From: an uncultured Arenimonas sp.
GTDB lineage: Bacteria > Pseudomonadota > Gammaproteobacteria > Xanthomonadales > Xanthomonadaceae
Direction of reading: 5' to 3'
DNA: 64,000 nucleotides
NCBI GenBank assembly: GCA_946480565.1
Contig: CAMLKR010000001.1
Span: 9,612-73,611 of the forward strand
The notes under the pieces are model-generated. The model saw only the letters and a list, made by a program, of their open reading frames with translations. It was not told the DNA's origin and searched no databases. Of this stretch, positions 1-9,529 are shown piece after piece; the stretch's first letter is position 1; every line of letters starts with the position of its first letter. The position numbers and the translations under genes are program-made.

Positions 1-1
1 T

Positions 2-1297
2 TCGTTCGCCCAGGTGCATGCCGCGGTGCTGCCCAGCGGGCGGCGGGTTGCGGTGAAGGTGCAGCGTCCACGCCTGGCCGAACAGGTGGAGGGCGACCTG
101 GCCTCGATCACCAGCCTGGTCACGTCCCTGGGCCTGGTCACCGGCGTCGGCCGCCGCTACGGCTTCCGCGAGTGGCTGCAGGAATTCCGGACCTCGGTGC
201 TGACCGAACTCGACTACCTGCAGGAAGCCGACAACCTCGACGCCTTCCGCGACCACCTGGCCCGCCACCCGCGCATCCACGTGCCGGCGCCGGTGCGCGA
301 CTACAGCACCCGCCGCCTGCTGACGATGGACCTGGCCGAAGGCATCCGGGTGACCGCCATCCCCGACGTGATGCGCACCGAAACCGACCTGGCCTCGCTG
401 GCCGGCGAGCTCGGCCGCGCCTACCTCGACCAGATCTTCGTGCACGGCCTCATCCACGCCGACCCGCACCCGGGCAACATCGTGCTGACCCCGGAGCACG
501 AGCTGGTGCTGCTCGACCTGGGCATGGTCGCCTACGTGCCGCCGCGCCTGCGCGACCAGCTGCTGAAGCTGGTGGTGGCCACCGTCGACGGCCGCGGCGA
601 ACAGGTGGCGGAAACCTTCGCGCACATGGGCACGCGGCTGGAGGACTTCGACGAAGCCCGCTTCACCCGCGAGATCGGCCGCCGCGTCGCGCGCTACTCC
701 AGCAGCGCCGGCGCGGCCGAATCCGAGGGCGCGGTGCTGATGGACCTGATCCGGATCGGCGCCGAGGCCGGGCTGCGCCCGCCGGCGGAACTGGCCCTGC
801 TGGGCAAGACCCTGCTCAACCTCGAGTCGGTGGTGCTGGCCCTGGACCCGGCGGCCTCGACCAAGGAGGTGCTGCGCGAACACCGCGACGAGCTGTTCCG
901 GCAGCGCGCGGCCGCCAGCCTGGACCTGTCGCGGCTGGCCACCGAAGTGTTCGACGTGCAGGAGCTGGTGCGCGACGCGCCGCAGCGGCTGTCGGTGCTG
1001 CTGCGCACCCTGGCCGACAACCGCTTCCGGGTGCACGTGGCCGGCCTGGAGGAGGCGCGCCTGATCGAAAGCATGCAGAAGATCGCCAACCGCATCACCG
1101 CCGGCGTGATCGCCGCGGCGATGATCGTCGGCGCCGCGCTGATCATGGACATCCCGACCTCGCGCACCCTGCTCGGTTATCCGGCCCTGGCCCTGGTGAT
1201 GTTCCTGATCGCCGCCGCGCTGGGCGCGGGCCTGGTGGTGAGTTCGCTGCTCGGCGACCGGCGCGCGCGCCCGCGGCGCGAGAAGGATCCACTCTAG
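2..1297 (+). CDS. ABC1/UbiB-family atypical kinase (5' end cut by window)
   Basis: The reading frame is open from the first bases, so the start lies outside the window. The visible part has the hallmarks of ABC1/UbiB/ADCK kinases: a VAVKVQRP strand with the ATP-binding lysine (near 47-70), the catalytic HADPHPGN loop (about 455-478) and an LLDLG metal-binding motif in place of DFG. The C-terminus carries two hydrophobic segments, as membrane-attached members do. The family supports ubiquinone biosynthesis or other lipid-linked roles as an ATPase/kinase. Because the KxGQ motif is out of view and several paralogues exist, I do not assign ubiB. The TAG stop shares the palindrome CTAG with the stop of the convergent ligD. 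Confidence 0.88.
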   Translation, partial: SFAQVHAAVLPSGRRVAVKVQRPRLAEQVEGDLASITSLVTSLGLVTGVGRRYGFREWLQEFRTSVLTELDYLQEADNLDAFRDHLARHPRIHVPAPVRDYSTRRLLTMDLAEGIRVTAIPDVMRTETDLASLAGELGRAYLDQIFVHGLIHADPHPGNIVLTPEHELVLLDLGMVAYVPPRLRDQLLKLVVATVDGRGEQVAETFAHMGTRLEDFDEARFTREIGRRVARYSSSAGAAESEGAVLMDLIRIGAEAGLRPPAELALLGKTLLNLESVVLALDPAASTKEVLREHRDELFRQRAAASLDLSRLATEVFDVQELVRDAPQRLSVLLRTLADNRFRVHVAGLEEARLIESMQKIANRITAGVIAAAMIVGAALIMDIPTSRTLLGYPALALVMFLIAAALGAGLVVSSLLGDRRARPRREKDPL

Positions 1298-3738
1298 TCC
1301 TTGCCGTCGGGCAGGCGCTGCGGGCGCGCCCGGTAGTCGCCCCAGGGGTGACGGTCCAGGGCCTGGGTGTGGGTGATGGCCTCGGCCAGGTGGAATTCGT
1401 CGGCGCCGCGGCTCGCTTCCAGCCGCGGCCAGCTGACCGGCATCGCCACCGGCGCGCCGGGACGCAGGCGCAGCGACCAGGGCGCGATGCTGGTGGCGCC
1501 GCGGCCGTTGCGCAGCCAGTCGATGAAGATGCGGCCCGGCCGCTGCGATTTTTTCGCCACCGCGACGAAGCGCCGCGGTTCGTGTTCGGCCAGCACCCGG
1601 GCCAGGCTGCGGGCGAAACGTTTCACCGCCGGCCAGCCGTCGTCGCCGCCCAGCGGCACCACCACGTGCACGCCCTTGCCGCCCGACAGCAGGGCATGGC
1701 CCTGCAGCCCCGCGGCGGCCAGGTGGTCGCGGATGTCCACGGCCGCCTGCACGATCGCGCGCCAGCGCACGCCTTCGCCCGGATCGAGGTCGAAGGTGAT
1801 GCGGTCGGGCCGGTCAGGCTGCCCTGGCGCGACGCCCCAGGGGTGGAACTCGACCGTGTTCATCTGCACCAGCGACATCAGGCCCTCGAGGTCGCGGACC
1901 ATCAGGTAGGGCCGGCTGCGGCCGGACTTCTCCCGCACCGGCAGCGACTGCACGCCGCGGCCCAGGCTGTCGCCATGGTGCTTCTGGAAGAAGCGCTCGC
2001 CGTCCAGTCCGTCGGGTGCGCGCAGCAGGGACAGCGGCCGGCCCGCGATCTCGCGCAGCAGCCAGGGCGCGACGGCGCGGTAGTAGTCGGCCACGTCGCG
2101 TTTGCTGATCCGCGGTTTCGGGTAGACCACCCGGTCGGGACTGCTGAGCGGGAACTCCGCGGCCTCGGCGGCCGGCTCCATCGCACTCACCGACTTGTCC
2201 GGGCGCAGGCGCAGGAAGCTCGCCTGCCGCAGCAGCCCCTCCTTGCCCCAACCGCGGTGTTCGACCTCCACCACCAGCCGCGGCCGCACCCAGCGCACCG
2301 CCGAGGCCGACAGCGGCGTGTGCGCGGGCAGGTCCACGCTGGCCCGGTCGACGGCGAGGGCATCGAGCTTTTCGCGAAGCTGGGCCAGCAGACGTTCGCC
2401 CATGCCGGTGCCGACCCGGCCGACGTAGCGGTAGCCGTCCGCGGTCTTCACCGCCAGCAGCAGCGCGCCGATGCCCCTGCGCGATCCCTTGGGCCGGGTG
2501 TAGCCGACGACGATGGCTTCGAAGGCATCGCGCCGCTTCACCTTCAGCCAGTCGCGGCTGCGCCCCGCGGCATAGGCGGCGTCGACCCGCTTGCTGACGA
2601 TGCCTTCGTAGCCTTCGGCCAGTGCGCGCGCAAACACCTTCGGGCCATTGCCGACGATGTGCTTGCCATAGGCCAGCCAGCGGCTCGGACGCGCGGCCAG
2701 CACCTGTTCCAGCAGGGTCTTGCGCGCCAGCTGGGTGCAGCCGGTGACGTCGACCCCGTCCAGCGCCAGCAGGTCGAAGGCCACGGCGCTGACCGGATGC
2801 GCCTGCGCGCCCTCGAGCGCGAACTGCAGCCGCGCGAAGTCGCTGTAGCCGGTCTCGTCCAGCGCCACCAGCTCGGCGTCGATCAGGACCGAGCGCAGCG
2901 GCAAGGCGCGCAGGGCGGCTTCGATCCCGGGAAATCGGCCGGTCCAGTCGACCGCGTTGCGCGATTGCAGGCGCAGCCCGTCGCCATTGCGCCAGGCCAG
3001 CAGGCGGTAGCCGTCCCATTTGATCTCGTGCAGCCAGCCCTCGCCGTCCGGTGCTTCGCTGGCCAGGGTGGCCAGCTGCGGGCTGGCCGCAGGCCGGCCC
3101 AGGGCGGCGCCGGGCAGGGCCAGCGCCCGCTCGGCCCAGTCGGTCCCGCCCTCCAGCGATTCTTCACTGCCGCTCTTCCGCCTGCCGCTGCGCCGCGCGC
3201 GCGGCTTGGGTGCCGGCGCGCCGGCCGCGACCAGCTGGTCCAGGTCGGTGTCGGCGGCGAAGGGGTCGTCGTGTTTCACCAGCAGCCACTTGGCCTTGGG
3301 CCCCGCGGGACCCGTGCGCACCAGGGACCAGCCGCCGTGCAGGTGCCCGCCCTCGAGCCGGAAGTCGAGCTTGCCGGCGGCCAGGGCCCGCTTCGGATCG
3401 CCCTGCGGATGCCAGTGCCCGCGCTCGACGATGCGCACGTGGCCGGCCCCGTAGGCGCCGGCCGGGATCTCGCCCTCGAAGTCGCCGTAGTCCAGCGGGT
3501 GGTCCTCGACCTCGACCGCCAGCCGCTTGTCGGCCGGACGCAGCGAGGGGCCCTTGGGCACGGCCCAGCTGCGCAGCACGCCGTCGAGTTCGAGCCGGAA
3601 GTCGAAGTGGCGGGCGCGCGCGTGGTGCAGCTGGATCACGAAGCGGCGATCCGGCGCGGCGCGCGGCTTGCGGCGTTCCGGGGCCGGTTCGGGCGTGCGT
3701 GCGAAGTCGCGCTTGCGGCGGTATTCGGCCAGGCTCAT
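1294..3738 (-). CDS. ligD: Multifunctional non-homologous end-joining DNA ligase LigD
   Basis: This 814-residue protein has the Pseudomonas-type order of three modules. An N-terminal 3'-phosphoesterase (about 30-160) shows [14 protein letters not shown] with its metal-binding His/Asp. A central ATP-dependent ligase carries EIKWDG with the adenylated lysine at K240. A C-terminal primase-like polymerase (about 540-800) has the metal-binding FDLDP and the SGGKGVH motif. The enzyme cleans, fills and seals double-strand breaks held by Ku. Its ATG overlaps the stop of ku (ATGA), so the two are probably translationally coupled. All three catalytic motifs look intact. Confidence 0.96.
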   Translation of the reverse strand: MSLAEYRRKRDFARTPEPAPERRKPRAAPDRRFVIQLHHARARHFDFRLELDGVLRSWAVPKGPSLRPADKRLAVEVEDHPLDYGDFEGEIPAGAYGAGHVRIVERGHWHPQGDPKRALAAGKLDFRLEGGHLHGGWSLVRTGPAGPKAKWLLVKHDDPFAADTDLDQLVAAGAPAPKPRARRSGRRKSGSEESLEGGTDWAERALALPGAALGRPAASPQLATLASEAPDGEGWLHEIKWDGYRLLAWRNGDGLRLQSRNAVDWTGRFPGIEAALRALPLRSVLIDAELVALDETGYSDFARLQFALEGAQAHPVSAVAFDLLALDGVDVTGCTQLARKTLLEQVLAARPSRWLAYGKHIVGNGPKVFARALAEGYEGIVSKRVDAAYAAGRSRDWLKVKRRDAFEAIVVGYTRPKGSRRGIGALLLAVKTADGYRYVGRVGTGMGERLLAQLREKLDALAVDRASVDLPAHTPLSASAVRWVRPRLVVEVEHRGWGKEGLLRQASFLRLRPDKSVSAMEPAAEAAEFPLSSPDRVVYPKPRISKRDVADYYRAVAPWLLREIAGRPLSLLRAPDGLDGERFFQKHHGDSLGRGVQSLPVREKSGRSRPYLMVRDLEGLMSLVQMNTVEFHPWGVAPGQPDRPDRITFDLDPGEGVRWRAIVQAAVDIRDHLAAAGLQGHALLSGGKGVHVVVPLGGDDGWPAVKRFARSLARVLAEHEPRRFVAVAKKSQRPGRIFIDWLRNGRGATSIAPWSLRLRPGAPVAMPVSWPRLEASRGADEFHLAEAITHTQALDRHPWGDYRARPQRLPDGKD

Positions 3739-4691
3739 GCGCTGGCCCTGCGTCGGGCCTTGGCCGGGGCGGATTTACCGGAGGCCTTTTTCGCGGCCTT
3801 CTTCGCCGGTTTGCGCGCCGGTGCCTTGCTGGCGCCGCGGCCCGCGCCGACCGTCCTCTTTGCCGCCGCCTTGCGCGCCGGCGGCGTGCGCCGGTTGCTG
3901 GCCAGGCTCTTGCGCAGCAGCGCCGTGAAGTCGACGACATTGGTGACTGTCTCCTCCTCCCCTTCGCCACCCGAGGGCTCCTCGATGGTGGTGGTCCGGC
4001 CCTTCTGCTTCACGCGCTTCTCGATCACCTTGCTCAGCCGCTGGCGGAACTCGTCCTTGTAGTCGGCGGGCTTCCAGGGCACCGACATCGATTCGATCAG
4101 CTGCCGGGCCATCTCCAGCTCGGCCTTCTGCACGCGGTGGGCCGAGGGTTTTCCCTCGGGCAGGTCATAGTCGGCCAGCGGCACCAGCTCCTGCGGGAAG
4201 CGCAGCACGATCAGCACCAGCGCATCGCCCAGCGGTTTGACCATCGACAGGTATTCGCGGGTGCGCACCACCACCCGGGCGATGCCGACCTTGCCCAGGT
4301 CGCGCAGGGTCTCGCGCAGCAGCACGTAACCCTTTTCGGCTTTTCGGCCGGGCACCAGGATGTAGGGCTTCTCGAAATAGCGGGTGTCGATCTCGGCTTC
4401 GTCGACGAAGGCGGAGATCTCGACCGCCTCTCGTCCTTCCACCGCCGCCTTGCGGAAGTCCTCCTGCTCCAGCACCACGTAGTTGCCCTTGTCGTATTCG
4501 AAGGCCTTCACGATCTCCTTCCAGGGCACCTCCTCGCCGGACTCGGCGTTCACGCGTTCGTAGCGGATCGGCGCGTGGTCGCGGCTGTCGAGCATCCGGA
4601 AATGCAGGTCGGTGCGGCGTTCGCCGGCCATCAGGCTGACCGGGATGTTGAGCAGGCCGAAGGAAAGGGTTCCGGTCCAGATCGGGCGCAT
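3735..4691 (-). CDS. ku: Non-homologous end-joining protein Ku
   Basis: This 318-residue protein starts [18 protein letters not shown], the conserved beginning of bacterial Ku, so the start at 4691 is preferred although the frame stays open far upstream. The Ku beta-barrel core covers roughly residues 1-255 and forms a homodimeric ring on DNA ends. The last ~55 residues are rich in Lys, Ala and Arg, an extended basic tail that in other long bacterial Ku proteins binds DNA. It lies directly upstream of ligD with a 4-base overlap and recruits LigD to breaks. No strong Shine-Dalgarno sequence is visible before the ATG. Confidence 0.96.
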   Translation of the reverse strand: MRPIWTGTLSFGLLNIPVSLMAGERRTDLHFRMLDSRDHAPIRYERVNAESGEEVPWKEIVKAFEYDKGNYVVLEQEDFRKAAVEGREAVEISAFVDEAEIDTRYFEKPYILVPGRKAEKGYVLLRETLRDLGKVGIARVVVRTREYLSMVKPLGDALVLIVLRFPQELVPLADYDLPEGKPSAHRVQKAELEMARQLIESMSVPWKPADYKDEFRQRLSKVIEKRVKQKGRTTTIEEPSGGEGEEETVTNVVDFTALLRKSLASNRRTPPARKAAAKRTVGAGRGASKAPARKPAKKAAKKASGKSAPAKARRRASA

Positions 4692-4880
4692 GGGCGGTCC
4701 AGCGTCGCGCCGGGGCGGCGCAGCCAGAATGCTGCAGGAAACATGCCACGCCGCCGTCCTTTCCGCCGTCCGCGTCGGCGCAGTGGAAAAAAGTTCACCG
4801 GCCTGCCGCGGATTCCGCGGCGGCGGGCGGGGGCATGCCCCTTGCTTCGATCGCCAAGGACCCCCCGGAAGGAAACCCCC

Positions 4881-6044
4881 ATGCGCGCACTCGCCTACCA
4901 CTCCGCCCACGACGTCCGCGTCGACACCGTGCCCGACCCGGTGCTGCAGGCCGACGACGACATCATCCTGCGCGTCACCGCCACCGCGATCTGCGGCTCC
5001 GACCTGCACCTGTACCGCGGCAAGGTGCCGGGGCTGGAGGCGGGCGACATCCTGGGGCACGAGTTCATGGGCGTGGTGGTGGACGCCGGCCGCGGCGTCA
5101 CCGACCTGGCGCTGGATGACCGGGTGGTGGTGCCCTTCACCATCAGCTGCGGCGACTGCTTCTTCTGCGAGAAAGAGGAATACGCCGCCTGCGAGACCAC
5201 CAACCCGGGGCCCGGCGCGCTGGTGAACGCCAAGAAGATCCGCCCGGGCGCCGGCATGTTCGGCTACACCCATCTTTACGGCGGCTACGCCGGCGGCCAG
5301 GCCGAATACGTGCGCGTGCCCAAGGCCAACGTCGGGCCGATACGCATCCCGGCCACCCTGGCCGACGAACAGGTGCTGTTCCTGTCCGACATCCTGCCCA
5401 CCGGCTACCAGGCGGTGGTGAACGCCGAGATCGGCCCGGGGCAGACCGTCGCCATCTTCGGCGCCGGCCCGGTCGGCTGCATGGCTGCCGAGTGCGCGCG
5501 CATGCTGGGTGCCGAGCGCATCTTCATGGTCGACCATCATCCCTATCGGCTCGACTACTGCGCCCGCACCTACGGCGCCGAGACCTTCAACTTCGACGAG
5601 GTGGACGACCCGGCCCGCGAAATCGTCGCGGCGACCGCCGACCGCGGCGTGGACGCCTCGATCGACGCGGTCGGCTTCGAGGCCAAGGGCAGCCCGATCG
5701 AAACCGTGCTCACCACCCTGAAGGTCGAGGGCTCCAGCGGCCAGGTGCTGCGCCAGGCCATCGCCGCGACGCGCCGCGGCGGGCGGGTCAGCGTGCCGGG
5801 CGTATACGCCGGCTTCATCCACGCCTTCATGTTCGGCGACGCCTTCGAGAAGGGCCTGTTCTTCGCCATGGGCCAGACCCATGTGCAGCGGCACATGCCC
5901 TACCTGCTGCAGTGCATCGCCCACGGCCGCCTGCGTCCGGAGGCGGTGATCACCCACCGCCTGGACCTGGACGCGGCCGCCGAGGGCTACCGGATGTTCG
6001 ACTCCAAGGAAGACGAGTGCCGCAAGGTGATCCTGACGCCGTGA
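4881..6044 (+). CDS. Zinc-dependent alcohol dehydrogenase (formaldehyde dehydrogenase-like)
   Basis: This 387-residue medium-chain dehydrogenase has catalytic-zinc ligands at C38 (AICGSDLH) and H60-E61 (GHE). The structural-zinc cysteines are C90, C93, C96 and C104. The NAD-binding motif is GAGPVG (around residue 195). The motif layout resembles the glutathione-independent formaldehyde dehydrogenase branch, but the substrate cannot be read from the sequence. A GGAAGG ribosome-binding site precedes the ATG. Its stop overlaps the GTG start of the DNA glycosylase gene, so it leads a coupled three-gene operon. Confidence 0.9.
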   Translation: MRALAYHSAHDVRVDTVPDPVLQADDDIILRVTATAICGSDLHLYRGKVPGLEAGDILGHEFMGVVVDAGRGVTDLALDDRVVVPFTISCGDCFFCEKEEYAACETTNPGPGALVNAKKIRPGAGMFGYTHLYGGYAGGQAEYVRVPKANVGPIRIPATLADEQVLFLSDILPTGYQAVVNAEIGPGQTVAIFGAGPVGCMAAECARMLGAERIFMVDHHPYRLDYCARTYGAETFNFDEVDDPAREIVAATADRGVDASIDAVGFEAKGSPIETVLTTLKVEGSSGQVLRQAIAATRRGGRVSVPGVYAGFIHAFMFGDAFEKGLFFAMGQTHVQRHMPYLLQCIAHGRLRPEAVITHRLDLDAAAEGYRMFDSKEDECRKVILTP

Positions 6045-6574
6045 CCCTGGGCTGCCCGCTGCGGGAAGACGCCGCCGACCGCCTGCAGGGCCTGCCGCCG
6101 GTGGTCGGCGCGCATGCGCGCGTGCTGGTGCTGGGGTCGATGCCGGGCGCGCAGTCGCTGGCCCGCGGGCAGTACTACGCGCATCCGCGCAACCACTTCT
6201 GGCCGATCGTCGAAACCGTGCTCGGGCTGCCGCCGGGCCTCGACTACGCCGAGCGCCTTGCCGGCCTGCGGGAGGCCGGCGTCGCGCTCTGGGACGTGCT
6301 GGGCGCATGCACGCGCCACGGCAGCCTGGACGCCGGCATCGAACGCGAGGGCATGCAGGTGAACGACATCGCCGGACTGCTGGCCGCCAACCCCGGCATC
6401 CGGGGGCTGCTGTTCAACGGCGTGTTCGCCGAAACGGTGTTCCGCAGCCGGATCGCCCCGGCCCGGGCGGACTGGCCGCCGATGCGCCGGCTGCCGTCGA
6501 CCAGCCCGGCCAATGCCGCACGGCCCTACGCGGAGAAACTGCAGGCCTGGCGCGAGGCGCTGCAGCCCACATGA
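6041..6574 (+). CDS. DNA-deoxyinosine / uracil-type DNA glycosylase (UDG superfamily, HDG-like)
   Basis: This 177-residue protein starts at a GTG overlapping the preceding stop (GTGA). The segment [12 protein letters not shown] followed by [12 protein letters not shown] matches the family-6 (HDG) branch of uracil-DNA glycosylases, which remove hypoxanthine from DNA. A late RLPSTSPAN segment corresponds to the substrate-loop motif of the superfamily. It would start base-excision repair of deaminated adenine. Its coupling to a dehydrogenase and a flavoprotein suggests co-expression under chemical stress, which is an inference. It could also have broader Mug-like specificity. Confidence 0.85.
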   Translation: MTLGCPLREDAADRLQGLPPVVGAHARVLVLGSMPGAQSLARGQYYAHPRNHFWPIVETVLGLPPGLDYAERLAGLREAGVALWDVLGACTRHGSLDAGIEREGMQVNDIAGLLAANPGIRGLLFNGVFAETVFRSRIAPARADWPPMRRLPSTSPANAARPYAEKLQAWREALQPT

Positions 6575-7491
6575 ACGCGCTGCCGCCCGGTCCCGTGGAC
6601 TGCCTGGTCGTCGGCGCGGGCCCGGCGGGTCTGGTCGCCGCCACCTACCTCGCGCGCTACCGGCGCGAAGTCTGCGTCGTGGACAGCGGCAACAGCCGCG
6701 CCAGCCGCATCCCGCTGTCGCGCAACGTGCCCGGCTTCCCCGCCGGCGTTTCCGGGCCGCGCCTGCTCGAGCGCATCCGGCGCCAGGCCGAGGCCGCCGG
6801 CATCGTCGTCTGCAAGGGAATGGTGTCGTCGCTGGCCCACGACGACGGCGGCGGCTTCGCCGCCGAGGTCGAGGGCGAAAGGATCCGCGCGCGCAGCGTG
6901 CTCATCGCCACCGGCTGCACCGACCACGAACCGGTGCCGGGCCTGACCCGGAAGGCCACCTGGCAGGGCCGCGTGCGCTGGTGCCCGATCTGCGATGGCT
7001 ACGAGTCGCTGGACCGCCGCGTCGTGCTGATCGGCGATTCGGCCAGCGGCGCCGGCCACGCCCGCTTCCTGCGCACCTATACTCGCGACCTGGCCCTGGT
7101 GCTGGCCCGCGGCCAGCGCGACATCGACGCCGCCGAGCGCGCGTCGCTGGAAGACAGCGGCATCGAGGTGGTGTCGGAGGAGCCGCGCCGGATCGTGCTG
7201 CTGCGCGGCGTCGGCGGGCGGCTGGAGCTGGTGGGCGGCCGCCACCTGCCGTTCGACATCGTCTACCCGATGACCGGTGGAAGGCCGCAGACCGCGCTGG
7301 CGATCGGACTGGGCGCGCGCTGTTCCCGCGACGGCCGCCTGGAGGTGGACATCCGCCAGGCCACCAGCGTGCCTGGCCTGTATGCCGCGGGCGACGTGGT
7401 GGCCAGCATCGGCCAGGTCGCGGTGGCGGTGGCCGAGGCGGCGGTCGCGGCCACCGCCATCCACCGCAACCTGCCGCGCAATTTCCGCTGA
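6571..7491 (+). CDS. NAD(P)/FAD-dependent oxidoreductase, thioredoxin reductase-like
   Basis: This 306-residue flavoprotein has an N-terminal FAD-binding GAGPAG (residues 15-20), a redox-type pair C138-P-I-C141 followed by DGYE, and a C-terminal ATS..GLYAAGDV FAD motif. It has the two-domain layout of low-molecular-weight thioredoxin reductases. The second nucleotide-binding loop reads GDSASG instead of GxGxxG, so NADPH use may be weak or altered. The ATG overlaps the glycosylase stop (ATGA). No thioredoxin gene is nearby, so the electron acceptor is unknown. Confidence 0.87.
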   Translation: MNALPPGPVDCLVVGAGPAGLVAATYLARYRREVCVVDSGNSRASRIPLSRNVPGFPAGVSGPRLLERIRRQAEAAGIVVCKGMVSSLAHDDGGGFAAEVEGERIRARSVLIATGCTDHEPVPGLTRKATWQGRVRWCPICDGYESLDRRVVLIGDSASGAGHARFLRTYTRDLALVLARGQRDIDAAERASLEDSGIEVVSEEPRRIVLLRGVGGRLELVGGRHLPFDIVYPMTGGRPQTALAIGLGARCSRDGRLEVDIRQATSVPGLYAAGDVVASIGQVAVAVAEAAVAATAIHRNLPRNFR

Positions 7492-7564
7492 GCGCATTTC
7501 TTTCCGCCCGGACCGGCACGTGGCGCGCACCTTGCAGCCCTGGCTGACGCCAACGGGAGTCCGC

Positions 7565-8041
7565 ATGTCAAAGCGTCCGCAAGACCCAGCGCGCATCCTG
7601 CGCGTCGCCGTCTGCCTGGTGCCTCCCTGGGCCCTGGTCGACGGCCTGTGCCTGGACGGGATCGAGGTCCGGGCGATGCGGCGTTACGCGCGCTGGCGCG
7701 GCCGCGAGCTGTGCTGGGTGCAGGTGGAGGAAGGGGCGCTGCCGGACGCGCTTTCGGAGGGTCGCGCCGACATCGCCATCGGTGGCCTCTGCGAAGGCCC
7801 GGAACTGGCGCGCCGGGCGCGGCTGGTCCGCTTCGGCCGGCATCGCCTCTGCGCCGGCGAGTCGCGGCATGCGTCCCTGCGCGACCACGTCTGGGCGGTC
7901 GCGCCCGCCGCGATCCCGGCGTGGGCCACGGTCTGCCTGTTCCTGAATCTTCGCCAATGGCGGGAACGTTTTTCCGCGGTCGGCGCGCGTGGCACGGAAG
8001 CTGCAGCGACAGGCCGGCATCCCGAGGAAACCCTGCAATGA
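7565..8041 (+). CDS. Short periplasmic-binding-protein-like protein without signal peptide
   Basis: This 158-residue protein has a sequence around residues 11-75 (ILRVAVCLVPPW, then GIEVRAMRRYAR, then GRADIAIGGL) that resembles the first lobe of family-3 extracellular solute-binding proteins. It has no signal peptide and is about half the usual length. A hydrophobic stretch near residues 105-128 (AVAPAAIPAWATVCLFLNL) could be a membrane segment. It could be a degenerate binding protein or a repurposed sensor. The start follows GGGAGTCCGC, and the end overlaps the next gene (ATGA), so it is expressed with a ferritin-like protein. Confidence 0.65.
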   Translation: MSKRPQDPARILRVAVCLVPPWALVDGLCLDGIEVRAMRRYARWRGRELCWVQVEEGALPDALSEGRADIAIGGLCEGPELARRARLVRFGRHRLCAGESRHASLRDHVWAVAPAAIPAWATVCLFLNLRQWRERFSAVGARGTEAAATGRHPEETLQ

Positions 8042-8478
8042 CCAAGACGTCCGCGACCCTGAACGAACTGGTGGAAGCGCTGAACGACGGCATCGCCTTC
8101 TTCGCGCTGGCGGCGGAACGCAGCGCCGAGCCCGCGAACGTCGAACTGTTCCAGCGCATCCGGCACATGAAGGAAACCATCGCCGCCGACCTGCGCGCCG
8201 AAGTGACCCTCAACGGCGACGAACCCCACGGCGAGGGCTCGTGGCTGGGCGGTTTCCGCCAGACCTACGCCGACCTGCGCGCGCGCCTGGCCAGCGATTC
8301 CGAAGCCAGCTACGTCGCGGCGCTGGAAGAGCAGGAAGACCGGATACGGCAGGCCTTCCGCGACGCGACCGCACCCGGCCAGCCGCTGCGGGTGCGCGAG
8401 CTGGCGGCGACCTACCTGCCCGAGATCGAACAGATGCACGACCGCCTGAGCGCGCTAAAGCGCCGCCACGGCGGATGA
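8038..8478 (+). CDS. PA2169-family four-helix-bundle protein (DUF2383)
   Basis: This 146-residue, almost wholly helical protein has the layout of the PA2169/DUF2383 family of ferritin-like four-helix bundles: helix 1 TLNELVEALNDGIAFF, acidic and histidine positions in each helix, and a closing helix with EIEQMHDRLSALK. No enzymatic function is established for the family, and it is often found beside stress genes. The ATG overlaps the previous stop. Function here is inferred only from context: a second ferritin-like protein and catalase follow. Confidence 0.78.
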   Translation: MTKTSATLNELVEALNDGIAFFALAAERSAEPANVELFQRIRHMKETIAADLRAEVTLNGDEPHGEGSWLGGFRQTYADLRARLASDSEASYVAALEEQEDRIRQAFRDATAPGQPLRVRELAATYLPEIEQMHDRLSALKRRHGG

Positions 8479-8517
8479 GCTTCCGGACCGGCATTCCCCC
8501 CGGCCGGTCCACGCGGC

Positions 8518-8546
8518 GGCGCCCCGGGCCACGCGCCCGGGGCGCC
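8518..8546. terminator. GC-rich stem-loop between ferritin-like genes
   Basis: A perfect 12-base stem (GGCGCCCCGGGC, 8518-8529, with its complement at 8535-8546) has a 5-base loop. No T-run follows, so it is not a classical intrinsic terminator. It may stabilise the upstream message or lower read-through into the next gene. Confidence 0.55.
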
Positions 8547-8575
8547 TGCGGCCTTCCCACCCCCAGGAGAACCCC

Positions 8576-9199
8576 ATGGCCAAGAACAAGAAGGAATACG
8601 ACCGCGCCCAGCTCGAGGAACTGCTGCTGCAGGCGCTGGAAACCGAACTCGGCGGCATCAAGGTCTATACCGCGGCCATCGGCTGCGCGGTGAACGACGA
8701 CCTGCGCGAGGAATGGCAGGAGTACCTGGAAGAAACGCGCCGGCACCGCGACGTGCTGGTGAACGTGTTCGAGCAGATCGGGCTCGACCCGGGCCGGCAG
8801 TCGCCGGGCCGCGAGGTGGTCGCCCACCTGGGCCAGTCGCTGGTGCGGGCCATCGAGATGGCGCGCGAGGCCGGCGACCCGGCCGCCGCCGAACTGGTCG
8901 CCGGCGAATGCGTGGTGCTGGCCGAGACCAAGGACCACCAGAACTGGGAGCTGATCGGCCTGCTGGCCGAAAAGGGCAAGGGCGAAGAGACCGAGCTGCT
9001 GATGCAGGCCTACGACGCCGTGGCCAAGGACGAACACCACCACCTGCTGCACACCGCCGGCTGGACCCGCGAGCTGTGGATCCAGTCGCTGGGCCTGCCG
9101 GCCGTGCTGCCGCCGCCGGAGGAGGTCAAGCACGTCGAGACCAAGATCGGCGCCTCGCGCGCCGAGCAGGCGCGCGACGACATGCTCAAGAAGCACTGA
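8576..9199 (+). CDS. Ferritin-like domain protein (hypothetical)
   Basis: This 207-residue all-helical protein shows repeated Glu/His pairs in the spacing expected of a diiron bundle: ETELGG near residue 23, EETRRHRD near 53, GECVVLAETKDHQNWE near 112-127 and KDEHHHLLH near 151. These could form a metal site for peroxide or iron handling, but no family name can be assigned with certainty. An AGGAG ribosome-binding site precedes the ATG. Its position between another helical-bundle gene and katE supports an oxidative-stress role. The C-terminal ~35 residues are polar and probably flexible. Confidence 0.7.
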   Translation: MAKNKKEYDRAQLEELLLQALETELGGIKVYTAAIGCAVNDDLREEWQEYLEETRRHRDVLVNVFEQIGLDPGRQSPGREVVAHLGQSLVRAIEMAREAGDPAAAELVAGECVVLAETKDHQNWELIGLLAEKGKGEETELLMQAYDAVAKDEHHHLLHTAGWTRELWIQSLGLPAVLPPPEEVKHVETKIGASRAEQARDDMLKKH

Positions 9200-9202
9200 G
9201 CC

Positions 9203-9529
9203 GTGACCGAGGCCATCGGCTGGCTGGCGTCGGCGGTGCTGCTGGCGACCCTGCTGCGCCAGGTGCTGGTGCAGTGGCGCAGCGGCAGCACCGAGGGCGT
9301 TTCGTCCTGGCTGTTCATCGGCCAGCTGACGGCCAGCGCGGGTTTCGCCCTCTACAGCTGGCTGCTGCAGAACTGGGTCTTCCTGACCACGAACTCGGCC
9401 CTGTGCCTGACCGCCATCGCCGGCCAGCTGATCTACCGGCGCAACCGCCGCCGCTTCGACCACGCCTTCGCCGCCAGCCTGCGGCGCGGGCCCCAGCCAA
9501 GGATCCGCCATGACCAGGAAATCGCCTGA
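9203..9529 (+). CDS. SemiSWEET-like small membrane protein
   Basis: This 108-residue protein starts with GTG three bases after the ferritin-like gene. It has three predicted membrane helices (about residues 4-22, 37-55 and 60-80) and the loop RSGSTEGVSSW, which matches the S-T-E-G-(I/V)-S segment of SemiSWEET/PQ-loop transporters. The usual proline of the first helix PQ is replaced (LLRQVLVQW). SemiSWEETs form dimers that move sugars, but the substrate here is unknown. The last 20 bases overlap the start of katE, an unusual coupling. Confidence 0.72.
   Translation: MTEAIGWLASAVLLATLLRQVLVQWRSGSTEGVSSWLFIGQLTASAGFALYSWLLQNWVFLTTNSALCLTAIAGQLIYRRNRRRFDHAFAASLRRGPQPRIRHDQEIA

Noticed and set aside
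172..4062. A 1296-codon open frame on the + strand across ligD and the kinase gene
   Set aside because: It is Arg/Pro/Ala-rich shadow coding opposite and out of frame with two convincing genes, as expected at this GC content.
3051..4880. A long + strand frame in front of the alcohol dehydrogenase
   Set aside because: It is low-complexity and opposite ku and ligD; the dehydrogenase has its own ATG and ribosome-binding site at 4881.
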